DNA from: Cytophagales bacterium
Lineage (GTDB): Bacteria; Bacteroidota; Bacteroidia; Cytophagales; 172606-1
Assembly: GCA_030448185.1 (NCBI GenBank)
Contig: JAUJNL010000038.1
Coordinates: 1-57,638, forward strand
Direction of reading: 5' to 3'
DNA length: 57,638 bases
In this document: in pieces, positions 28,129 to 36,709 of the stretch
How the letters are laid out: each line of letters opens with the position of its first letter
Numbering within the stretch: position 1 is the stretch's first letter
The notes under the pieces: model-generated
What the model was told of the DNA's origin: nothing
The model's input: only the letters and a program-made list of their open reading frames with translations
The model's database searches: none
Translations under genes and position numbers: made by a program

Positions 28129-28293
28129 CTTAACTGAGCTAAAGCCCAATCGAATGAAATTTCTTTTAGGAGGGTGGTTTTTACTAATTCATCTCCATGA
28201 TGGGTGATACCTGCTGGAGTAGCTTGTTCTGATTCATCCTCCTATGTTCTATTTAAAATATTGTAAAACCCATAATCAAACCATTGTAAAATC

Positions 28294-28924
28294 ATGAAAA
28301 GGATTAATCAAAACCTAAACAATTATAAAACGGTCTTTGCCTCATTTGCCGTGGCTGCCCTTATGTTTACTGGTTGCTCCGACAAAATTAACAATCAGGG
28401 CAATAATGAGTCATCAGCCGCTAAACAAGAGGACAATTTGGGCAATACTGATGTAGAAAATGGAGCCCATTGCAACCGTAACCAAATTCACCTATTTACA
28501 ACCGGTTACGGTGGTACGGGATAATTCTAAACTGGTGATTGATGCCCGGGCCACTGGCTTTAAAATGCTGGATAAGGACAACGATGATATTGTAGAAAAG
28601 GATGAGTTCTATGATGGCTTGTACTCACTCATGGACACTGACAGAAACAACACCATTGACGAAAATGAACTTAGGAAAGAAGTGGACTTTTTCAACAAAA
28701 CCACCTTTGGTGAACTGGATGCATTAATTGACTGGGACACAGACAGGGATCAGCAGATCTCCAAGGATGAGTTCAAAAATAAGCTTGCTTCGATCATTGA
28801 TGTGCCTGACGGTGAAAAACTGGCCCAGAACCTCTACATTGTATGGGATACTGACAATGATGACCGGGTAGAAAAGCTGGAATTGGAAAACGTAATCATC
28901 CGTTTTGACCGGGATGAAAATTAA
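28294..28924 (+). CDS. Second EF-hand lipoprotein, one frameshift
   Basis: This is a lipoprotein (signal ASFAVAALMFTGC, lipobox FTGC) with four or more EF-type loops. DKDNDDIVEKDEF, DTDRNNTIDENEL, DTDRDQQISKDEF and DTDNDDRVEKLEL are visible in order. The canonical Gly at loop position 6 is missing in all four (replaced by Asp, Asn or Gln), so affinity may be low. The frame breaks at a short C run near 28460; joining the 28294 and 28460 frames gives one 210-codon gene. It is a divergent paralogue of the EF-hand lipoprotein at 25874 and flanks the BON-repeat gene on the other side. A terminator at 29028 closes the run, suggesting the genes from 25115 form a transcriptional unit, possibly with internal promoters. 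Confidence 0.84.
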
Positions 28925-29027
28925 TCCCGATAAGGCAATCAATTACCGCAACAGCGCTTAATGCCAGAGTTGGATTTGGCCAAGTCAATACTTTTGGCAA
29001 ACATATTCCTCAATACAAGACCAGGAG

Positions 29028-29063
29028 CATAAGCGGAGGCCTCAGGGCCCCGCTTATGTTTTT
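29028..29063 (+). terminator. Rho-independent terminator of the envelope gene run
   Basis: Stem CATAAGCGGAGGCC against GGCCCCGCTTATG (one bulge) followed by TTTTT, about 100 nt after the second EF-hand gene. The remaining bases to 29233 hold nothing recognisable. Confidence 0.85.
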
Positions 29064-29233
29064 CCAGCTATTGAAAAAAAAGGTAAAGTACTGGTGGTAA
29101 AAAGACTGGCTAGTAGTAAAACAATGACACTCCTAGTCGAAACACCTTAATGCACCCATTTCCGCTTACCAGGAATCAGGGCTGAGTTTCATTAGAGCAG
29201 CAGGGGATGGATTCATCCCTTAGAAACAGGTTG

Positions 29234-30055
29234 CTATCTGCTGATGGCCTGAAACTTAGCCTGCATAAACACAAACAAGCTATAGCAGATTAAGCCGACC
29301 GCCACTCCCCCAAGGAGGTAAGACCCGTGGAAAGAATTCTCCAGGAACCGGAAGGCGTTCCGGGTACCACTTAACTCAGCTTCCAAGGCGGCTCTCAGGA
29401 CTAGATATCCGCCTATACTCCACACGATGCCACGAGCAACATAGCCTGCTTTACCGGCTTTTATCATGGCTCTTTCGGCTGTATGCTTCAACCCGGCTTC
29501 TTTTATCTTCTTCTGGTACCTCCCGCTGAGACCCTGGTAGATATAGTAAAATCCGCCCAGGGCAATCACTACCGCTGACGCGATTACGAGCCACTGGCCT
29601 AAAGGATTTTGCAGCATTGCAGAAGTTATAGTCTGTCTGAGGCTGCCGGTTCCATTCTCACCATCAGTATCAAAGACTAGCTCCGCCGCAATAAGTGAAA
29701 GCAAACCATAGGAGGCTCCGCTAACGGCGTAACGCAGCCGGTAGGCAAGGCCTTTGATTTTGGTTCCTTTTCCCTCCGTGTCTTTAGCCGCTTGCAACAG
29801 TTTCCAGATACTGTAGCAGGCCAGGCCCATTGCCTCAAGCCCCAACAGGACTCTTCCTATGACCAGTTTCTCTATAAAGGACAACACCCCCTTCCTGCTA
29901 ATAGAATGGGTGGCACTACCCAGTTCAAAAGCCGCCATGAATGCCAGTATTCCAAGCAGGCAATACAGAATGCCTTTCGCCGTTAAGCCGACCTGGGCAA
30001 GGTGCTTTACCCATTTACCAGGGACGGAAGGAAGGTATGATGCTATATCGGCCAT
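29234..30055 (-). CDS. DUF1206-family integral membrane protein
   Basis: This is an inner-membrane protein with three repeats of about 90 residues, each a helix pair, as in DUF1206 (PF06724). LAQVGLTAKGILYCLLGILA, LRYAVSGASYGLLSLIAA and AGKAGYVARGIVWSIGGYLV are the repeat openings with the conserved Gly-hydrophobic pattern. I start at ATG 30055 (MADIASYLPSVPGK) because the frame upstream to 30232 is basic and unlike the family. The family is widespread, of unknown function, and often linked to envelope stress or pH genes. It converges with the EF-hand and BON run, which may share that theme. The frame is intact. Confidence 0.85.
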   Translation of the reverse strand: MADIASYLPSVPGKWVKHLAQVGLTAKGILYCLLGILAFMAAFELGSATHSISRKGVLSFIEKLVIGRVLLGLEAMGLACYSIWKLLQAAKDTEGKGTKIKGLAYRLRYAVSGASYGLLSLIAAELVFDTDGENGTGSLRQTITSAMLQNPLGQWLVIASAVVIALGGFYYIYQGLSGRYQKKIKEAGLKHTAERAMIKAGKAGYVARGIVWSIGGYLVLRAALEAELSGTRNAFRFLENSFHGSYLLGGVAVGLICYSLFVFMQAKFQAISR

Positions 30056-30599
30056 TCTGGTTTTTGCCAAAAGGCTTTCCCCGTTGTGCTCGTGAAAACG
30101 AATCCTGCCCGTTGCCTTTGCTGTACAGCTTATACGTTTGCAGTGCTGCCGCAGGTTACGCCGCCATGGGCGAAGGGAATCGGCAATTACTTCTTTAGAT
30201 TTTTTCATCCGAATATCAACCAAAGAGGCCAAATAATGCGGATTATGACTGCCTGATAAAATGGCTTCTATGATAGCAAGTCCTGATTTTCCGGTAATAT
30301 CGGGGAAGGACTTTTAAGTGCCATTTAGCTAAGGAGCTTATTTCTGAAGTAGGTACAAGCTAATAAAACGGCTCTGTCTGCAGATTTTAAGTTGTCATTA
30401 TTAGACATGTTCTGATTTGCATATCAATAAATTGTAGCATCAACCACCCCTAACTGTTAGCTTCGCAGGACTACGTCCGGTACGTTCGGCTCCCGCCTCC
30501 GTACCCTAAAGGGTTTCTAATCTACAGATAAGGACCTTCAACACAAACAAGAACAAGTCTAATATTCAATGGTGCTTGCACAATCTTGTGATTTCAGGA
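30056..30599. other. Intergenic region, no supported gene
   Basis: The part nearest 30056-30232 is open on the minus strand but does not look like coding sequence. The rest is AT-rich with no clear hairpin apart from a weak palindrome near 30510. Confidence 0.35.
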
Positions 30600-31500
30600 C
30601 TAGACACCTTCCAGAAAAGCAATTAGGTCCCGCAGTTCGCTTTCGGTCAGGTAATTCTCCAGTCCATCGGGCATAAGTGACTTTTCGTGAATTCCGTAAT
30701 CTGCTACCTCATTTTTGGCAACGGTAATAAATCCACTACCGTGCGTATATAACTCAATGGATTTTTCGCCGATATCAATTTGTCGTCCCTGATGGGATTC
30801 TCCGTTTTTCATCCGGATAAACCAGCCCTGGTATTCGGGGTTAATTTCTTCGGATGGCCGCAGAATGGCATGTACCAGTTGGGAACGAATCTTGGATTTA
30901 CCAATATTGGTAAGGTCAGGTCCCAGGTCGCCTCCTCTTCCTTCTACCGCATGACACATTGAACACATTGATTGCACAGCGTATATGACCCGGCGGCCCC
31001 GCTCCGCATTACCGCCCGAAGCCAGCAATGTTTGCCACTTGTCCAGAGAGGCCGGCCGCTTTACTTTTTCCGGTGCCATGGCCACAATCAATTGTTCTTT
31101 TACACCCTGGTCCGGCTCCTGGCTCAGGGAATTATACTTTTGCTGCAAGGCCTGCTTTACTGTTTCAGTCCCTGCCTGGGTACGCAGGTAACGGACTGCC
31201 TCCAATCTGATATCAGCTTCTGCGTCCTCCAGCAAAGGGATAACCCGGGCCGATATTTCTCCCGGTTGGCGGGACAAGGCCAGCAAGGCTTCGGCCCGTA
31301 CTGGTACCGAAAAAGTAGCATTTTGGGCTACCTGCAGTAGGTTTCGAGCCACCTTTTCATCAGAAAGTGTCGCCAGGGTACGTATTATTTCCAGTCGTAA
31401 CTGGTCGTCTGTTTCTTTTGCCAGCATTCCGGTCAGCAAAGTTATGTGTTCTGCCGGCTGCTCCAGGTGCTTGAAGGCATGTGCCCGTAATAAAGTATAA
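30600..31500 (-). pseudogene. PVC-type heme-binding (CxxCH) protein, C-terminal fragment with HEAT repeats
   Basis: About 300 residues of a large secreted c-type heme protein remain. HEAT-like helical repeats come first (RLEIIRTLATLSDEKVARNL, ARVIPLLEDAEADIRLEAVR). They are followed by a cytochrome c domain with the heme motif CSMCH and GGDLGPDLTNIGK, then EEINPEYQGW...GRQIDIGEKSIEL and a final ESELRDLIAFL. This order is the end of the PVC-type heme-binding CxxCH family, normally 900-1100 aa with an N-terminal propeller. The reading is open with no start up to about 31500, where it runs into the start of an unrelated plus-strand gene. The N-terminal two thirds are therefore lost at that junction. 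Confidence 0.85.
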
Positions 31501-32654
31501 CCCCCAGACGGAGACTAAAAAGGCCCTGGCCATTTTTATTGGCTTCAAGGACTGGGAAGATTTTAAAGCTTCGGTGTATGAACAAGTGGTTATGGAAGCT
31601 CCCTCCGGTATGCAGGTAGCAAACAGGAGTCCTTTCGTTGTCAGTTACCAACCCGATCCGGGCAAAGAGACTGTAATAACCCCTGTGCAGACACAAGTCC
31701 CCCCACCCAAACTTCTGTCAGAGCCTGTCCCTACTCTTATATGGGTCCGGGCAGGTATTGAAGTTTTGGGGCTGATTGTTATTTTCGGCCTGCTCTGGCA
31801 GTATACCGCAAAACCGGAAGTGGACTTTTTCGCCAAAAATCTCGCCGGCCCCGTACCCTTGGCTACTATTTTTCATTTTGAAGTAAAAGGCCTTTTATAT
31901 CCGCAAAAACTCACGCTGGATGCAGGAAATGGTTTTGTATATTCTTCCTCTAAGGAAAGTAACACGACTACCTATTCTTACCAGGTCCCTGGCTTATACC
32001 ATGCCCGGTTGTTAGCCAATCAGCGGGTACTGGCCGAACAAAAGGTGTATGTGAACACGAACGGATGGGAAAGTTCGATGATACTGGATACGCACCCCCG
32101 GTTTCCCGCCTGGCACCAGCCTGTAGACAGCACGAAGGGAAGAATGTACGTATCGCCGCAAGAACTTAAGGCAGAAGGGCATGACATAGGACAACGCTTT
32201 GATTTGGTATTCAGCAATATCCGTGACTTTGGGGTTGATGGAGATAATTTTACCCTGGAAGCCCAGTTGATGAATAATAAGGAAGAAGGAGGGATAAACT
32301 GCTATGATGCTGCGGTTGAAGTAATCGGGGAAAGTTATAAGATCCGGACTCATTTTCTCTATCCCGGTGCATTATGTGGGTGAAAAACCAGTTCGGCGAC
32401 ATCAGTCTCGACGGAAAGAATCACGATTTGTCAGCCTTTGAGTTGACCTATCGTTCTGGCGGACCATCAGGGTCAGGGTACTCAATCGGGTGGCCGAAGT
32501 AAGCCTGGATGGTAAGCCCATCTATAAAACAACTTATCAGCAGGGAGTCGGCCGGATCAAAGGATTGGTTTTCTGCACCCGAGGGTGCGGTTCAGTGAAC
32601 TATGTCAGGTTGTATGACCGGCAAGACAAATTGGTATATAGCGAAGATTTTTAA
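31481..32654 (+). pseudogene. Single-pass membrane protein of unknown function, 5'-truncated and frameshifted
   Basis: The visible part begins TETKKALAIFIGFKDWEDFK, a helical segment that in other Bacteroidota proteins follows an N-terminal DNA-binding or adaptor region. A transmembrane helix follows (VRAGIEVLGLIVIFGLLWQY, residues ~88-107). The C-terminal part is a beta-rich periplasmic domain resembling a PKD-like fold and then a concanavalin-like fold (LTLDAGNGFVYSSSKE, FDLVFSNIRDFGVDGDNFTL). Frame changes near 32376 and 32455 separate the last ~90 codons, ending KLVYSEDF at 32654. The 5' end is cut at about 31500, the same point where the minus-strand heme protein is cut. I do not know its function; a trans-envelope signalling role is possible from the layout. 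Confidence 0.6.
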
Positions 32655-33161
32655 GGCTGATCTGCCTGCGAATAACTCCTGCTCATTCCTTGTTTCGGAG
32701 AGTGAATACCTTCTGAATAAGCTTTTCATGGATAAGTGAAAAAGAATCAGCTAAAAGAGTAAAGCCATCCGTAAGCCGGGTAGAATTACCGGGAAAGCGC
32801 GACCTGCCGGGTGCAAATCACCGGTTCTCTTTCCGGTTTGATGTTGCTACCGGCAAGCTTCAGCTTTTGACGGCCATGCTGAAACGATTTACCAAGATAA
32901 AATTCTCCGATGCGATGGACTCCCGCACAAGACCATCCTACACCGAATCCATTGAGGGTAGTTTTACCATTCGCGTAAATTACTGAGACAGCCCGCAAGG
33001 GTAATGGTAAATGAGAAGATTGTAAAATATTGTCAGATAGTAGTTAAAGGGAATCTTAATGTTTGTTCATCAACTAAAACTGCCATTACCGAAATTCTTG
33101 TCACCAATTCCTTTTTCCAGTATCTACTGACTATTAGTTTTGTCTCTTATTGACTTTGCTC
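32655..33161. other. Gap with an unidentified 89-codon open stretch
   Basis: A plus-strand frame without start codon runs from 32717 to the TGA at 32984-32986. It reads like protein (for example HRFSFRFDVATGKLQLL and ESIEGSFTIRVNY). It may be the 3' end of a lost gene. Near 33134-33141 the sequence TAGTTTTG fits the Bacteroidota -7 element TAnnTTTG and could serve the hydrolase gene starting at 33162. Confidence 0.35.
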
Positions 33162-34173
33162 ATGCGCATCACCATTGTCCTGACCCTTTCTTTACTCTTT
33201 TTCCGTTGAGTTCTCTTGGTCAGTCAACCTCTTCCTGTAAACCGCTTATGCTTTTTGGCGACAGCAGCCGTACGGGAAAACCTTTGCCAAAGATCCGCAC
33301 GTAATCCGGTTCCGTGACCGCTACCTGATGTACTACTCCATTCCACCCTATGCCGATACCACCCATCCGGTAAAAGGCTGGGGCATCGGGGTGGCTGAAA
33401 GCAGGGACCTGACCCGTTGGAAGAAGGTAGCCGAAGTAACCCCGGAAGCTGCGTATGAAAAAAAAAGGTCTTTGTGCACCGGCAGCCATAGTAATTGATA
33501 ACAAGGTACATCTGTTCTACCAGACCTATGGCAACCGGCGGAAGGATGCCCTTTGTCACGCCGTTTCGGAAGATGGCCTTCATTTCAAACGAAATCCCAC
33601 CAATCCGGTATTCCGGCCCGCAGGTGACTGGACGGCCGGAAGAGCCATTGATGCGGAGGTTATTCCTTTTCAGGACCGGTATCTGCTCTTTATGCCACCC
33701 GTGATACGGCCATGCAAATTCAGATGCTGGGCGTGGCTGCCACTCCTCTGAAAACGAGTTTCAACCGGGAAGAGTGGAAACAGCTTACCAGCTATCCCAT
33801 CCTCAAACCGCAGTATCCCTGGGAGGGACGGTGCGTGGAAGGGGCTTCGGTGATTCGGCGGGGCAATGACCTGTATATGTTCTATGCGGGGGCCTACAAC
33901 AATGAACCCCAGCAGATCGGTGTGGCCAGGAGTACGGATGGAATCCACTGGACCCGCCTTTCTAACAAGCCTTTTCTGACCAACGGTGATCCGGGAGAAT
34001 GGAACTATAGCGAATCGGGTCACCCTCATATATTTCAGGATGCCAATGGAAAGATCTGGCTTTTCTACCAGGGAAACAACGACAACGGCAAAACCTGGCT
34101 CATTTCCCGGATGGAAGTGAAATGGGATAAAAAAGGACCTACACTACCCAGCTTTTTTAATAGTTGGAAATGA
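33162..34173 (+). CDS. Five-bladed beta-propeller glycosidase (GH43/GH117-like), frameshifted
   Basis: This is a secreted glycan-hydrolase-like propeller of about 335 codons. The ATG at 33162 gives a signal peptide (MRITIVLTLSLLFF, then after one indel SSLGQSTSS). A missing T near 33285 joins KPFAKDPHVIRFRDRYLMYY, the first blade with the catalytic-base Asp (KDPHVI). Later blades show AIDAEVIPFQDRYLLF, then after a shift near 33700 WEGRCVEGASVIRRGNDLYM and SGHPHIFQDANGKIWLFYQG. The repeated D/E-x-x-V-I plus Y-x-x-F-Y pattern is that of clan F/J propellers commonly annotated as family 43. The exact family and substrate cannot be fixed. It sits beside IS remnants. Confidence 0.75.
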
Positions 34174-34219
34174 GACAGTTGAGAAATAACGAGTCGAAAT
34201 AGGGATTTGATTCTATTAA

Positions 34220-34726
34220 TCAAAGCATCGGGTAAGTCTTATTGGGTTCGGGAGAATTCTCGGATGAAATCAATCCCTTTTCTAGTAAAGCTGTTAGCTT
34301 TATAGCCATGATTCTTACTTTTGATTTTTTGTAATTTCTTATGCAGAAAATACCCATACTCAGAGAAAAACTGTACGCTATACTGACTAACGCTACTAAC
34401 TTCTTGAGTTTGGATGAGTCCTTTACCTGCGTCTTCTCCAAGTCAAAGCCTCTTTCTTTAAAAGCTTGAAAACAGGTCTCGATGGTCCAGCGTTTACGGT
34501 AGAACTGGCTGAAGTATTCTACCTTGGCTGTACCAACCAAAAACAAATACTCTCCTTTTGCTAAGGGTTTTAGCCATACCTGTCCCCAGACTCCATCTAC
34601 CAAACAGTCTTTGAGTAATACTGGTGCATCTGGGCTTACCCCGTTAGAGTGGTTCTCCCGCAGCTTTGATACGGTTGGCGAAATCAGGAAACAGCTACTA
34701 CGAGTTGTATCAGCTTCTAGAAGGCT
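34220..34726 (-). mobile_element. IS4-family transposase, C-terminal fragment
   Basis: The segment GEYLFLVGTAKVEYFSQFY, then RKRWTIETCFQAFKERGFDL and EKTQV, is the Y-(2)-R-(3)-E-(6)-K signature region of IS4 transposases with the catalytic Glu in WTIETCFQAFK. The stretch upstream (LEADTTRSSCFLISPTVSKL) is open in the same frame. The N-terminal DDE aspartates and inverted ends are absent. The stop is at 34220. Confidence 0.8.
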
Positions 34727-35000
34727 CTAGGTACGAGTCTTTTCCCGAGGGATATTCCAGAGCCAGTTACTAATACTGGTGAAATTAATAGCGGTAGCGG
34801 TAAGGACATGTTGCAAATACGTTTTAGCCATTCCAATGTACCGGACCCTTCGTAGTCCAAAAGCCCGTACTCCTTGGGAAATAGTGCCTGAGCGGATCCA
34901 AGCTGAAGCTTGTGGTCCGCATGCCGGCTCACCTGGCATACTGAGGTCTTGTATGGTTCTACAGTTTTCTCTTCCCCAGGCATATACCGTAAAAAATGCA
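34727..35000 (-). mobile_element. IS1182-family transposase, C-terminal fragment
   Basis: The phrase ISQGVRAFGLRRVRYIGMAK, then TYLQHVLTATAINF, is the conserved C-terminus of IS1182-type transposases (usual GTISQGVRAFGLRRARY...KTHLQH). The N-terminal part is scattered over frames and not recoverable. Its stop codon at 34727 is followed in the same frame by the IS4 remnant. Confidence 0.75.
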
Positions 35001-35058
35001 TAAAGCTGTGTGGATTGCGCATAAGTGAATTGCGCACAGGCTGGAAAAAGGAATGGCA

Positions 35059-36348
35059 TTATTTAGAGGCATACGGCCCGAAAGTTTGGAGCAGTTCTCG
35101 TCTGCGGCTCCGGTGGTTGAGCACGTGCACAAAGTATCGTTCGCCACCCGGCTCCACCCGGATCACAATGTGTCCTTCATAAGCCCGGTACGCATTGGTT
35201 AATGCCGGTCCGATCACCTGTTTGTTGGCTTCCAGCATATTGGTAGCGAACAGGTCACGCGCTTCCGGATACACCCATTTGGAGGTAAGCCGGCGCAGCA
35301 CTTCGTGCCCCGGATGGTCCGACGACCATACTTCCTGCACAATTACGCGGGGCTTCAAGGTACGCAGGTATTGCACATTGGTGCCGTCGCGGTTGCCGTG
35401 GTGGTTGACTGTCATGGCGTCTACCTCCCCGATATAGGGCGCAATAACACTCTCCACATCGTACCACTCGGGCGTGCCTAAATCGGCGATGCCGCTAATA
35501 TCTCCAGCAGTGAAGAAGTCAAATTTGCCGTAAGTGAGTTTAATGGCGCAACTGGTCTGATTCTCGCCCGGACGGGCTTCGTAAGGGGCGGCTTCAGAAA
35601 GCTGGGGAAAAATATGCCGTACCTGACTACCCGTCCATACATCGCCGTTGGCGTACATGCCGGTTACCCGGAAATCAGGGTATTTTTGGGGAGCAATTTG
35701 CAGGCGAATCTGGTCCGATTTACCGATTTGGAGGGCTTCCTGCTTCAATTTTCCTTCTTTCTGCCAGTATTCGCTGAACTTCCAGTAGTTTTCCAGGGAG
35801 GTGTAAGCTTGCCTGCCGCGGAGGGAGGCCGTAAGACGGTCTTTTACGGCCTGGCTGCGTAAATCGATGGGATACTGCGTACCCCGGTCAATCAGGTGGC
35901 GGATAGGTATTTCGTCTCCCACGCCTACCATTCCCGTACGGATGTATGCCCCATTTTTAGCAGTCGGTGCGCCAGCATATACGGTACCGTAATGATCGTC
36001 GTGGTAATGGGTTACGAGGGCGTACTGCAATTCCGGCTGGCGTCCAGCCGGCGTCCGGCTACGGATATAATCGGCGATCCATTCGTGTGGCTTGCGGGAA
36101 GAATCGGGGACCAAGGCCGTATTGCGCGGCGAAGTAGTGCGCGGGTCAGTCGGGTCCTGTTCCCCCGCATCTACCAGCATCGTAGTCCCGTCGGGGAAGA
36201 TATAATAGGCGCAATTGCCCCGTCCGGTGTGGATAAAGTGAATCTCTAAGTGGCCTTGCTGCCAGGACGGCAACACTTGCCCTACAGTTTGCGCCCAGGA
36301 AGGCATCACGGTCAGCAACAGGCAACCAATGAGTACGGATCGAATCAT
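35059..36348 (-). CDS. Secreted metallo-beta-lactamase-fold hydrolase
   Basis: This is a zinc hydrolase of the MBL superfamily, exported by a signal peptide (VLIGCLLLTVMPSWAQ). The metal motif THYHDDH lies at residues 113-119, which is HxHxDH in its usual place. Later metal ligands are the Asp in FFTAGDISG and the His in VNHHGN. The opening HLEIHFIHTGRGNCAYYIFP and the GD pair are like ComEC/Rec2-type MBL domains rather than true beta-lactamases. At 429 aa the frame is intact. A conserved insert (residues ~150-230) is basic and could form a lid. It ends within 60 nt of IS fragments and is flanked upstream by a 24-bp inverted repeat. The substrate is unknown; hydrolysis of a phosphodiester or related bond in the periplasm is plausible. 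Confidence 0.88.
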   Translation of the reverse strand: MIRSVLIGCLLLTVMPSWAQTVGQVLPSWQQGHLEIHFIHTGRGNCAYYIFPDGTTMLVDAGEQDPTDPRTTSPRNTALVPDSSRKPHEWIADYIRSRTPAGRQPELQYALVTHYHDDHYGTVYAGAPTAKNGAYIRTGMVGVGDEIPIRHLIDRGTQYPIDLRSQAVKDRLTASLRGRQAYTSLENYWKFSEYWQKEGKLKQEALQIGKSDQIRLQIAPQKYPDFRVTGMYANGDVWTGSQVRHIFPQLSEAAPYEARPGENQTSCAIKLTYGKFDFFTAGDISGIADLGTPEWYDVESVIAPYIGEVDAMTVNHHGNRDGTNVQYLRTLKPRVIVQEVWSSDHPGHEVLRRLTSKWVYPEARDLFATNMLEANKQVIGPALTNAYRAYEGHIVIRVEPGGERYFVHVLNHRSRRRELLQTFGPYASK

Positions 36349-36709
36349 TATGAAGTTTGTAAGTGGATTTTAGCAAACTTTAGTAGCTGTTAGCAATTAG
36401 CTTTGGGCTATTTAGTTGTGGATTAATGAATTATAACCGAAGTGGTCTAAACTAATTTTGATTAAGTAGATCACTAGAATTAGTTTGTACTATTTTTTGT
36501 CATTCCCGGAGGGAATCTTCTCCGATTAAAACGGTGATTGGCCTACATCGAGAAGATTCCCTCCGGGAATGACGGTTAGGAGAATTGTCTAAAGTAATTG
36601 TAAAGAACTACTTAGCTACTTTATCACCTGTAAATAAACCTTATCGGTTTTTGATGCATTACAATAGAAAGCCCCTCCCAAACAAGGAGAGGTTGGGGAT
36701 GAAGATCCA
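36349..36709. other. Intergenic region with a long inverted repeat
   Basis: No gene is seen. It is dominated by the inverted repeat described at 36499-36573. The MBL-fold gene starts at its left edge and the TonB receptor gene ends at its right edge, both on the minus strand. Confidence 0.5.
36499..36573. repeat. 24-bp perfect inverted repeat with 27-nt spacer
   Basis: The arms at 36499-36522 and 36550-36573 are perfect inverted copies beginning GTCATTCCCGGAGGGAATC. Each arm carries an inner palindrome TTCCC-GGA-GGGAA. The nested symmetry resembles REP/BIME-type intergenic elements. Confidence 0.9.
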
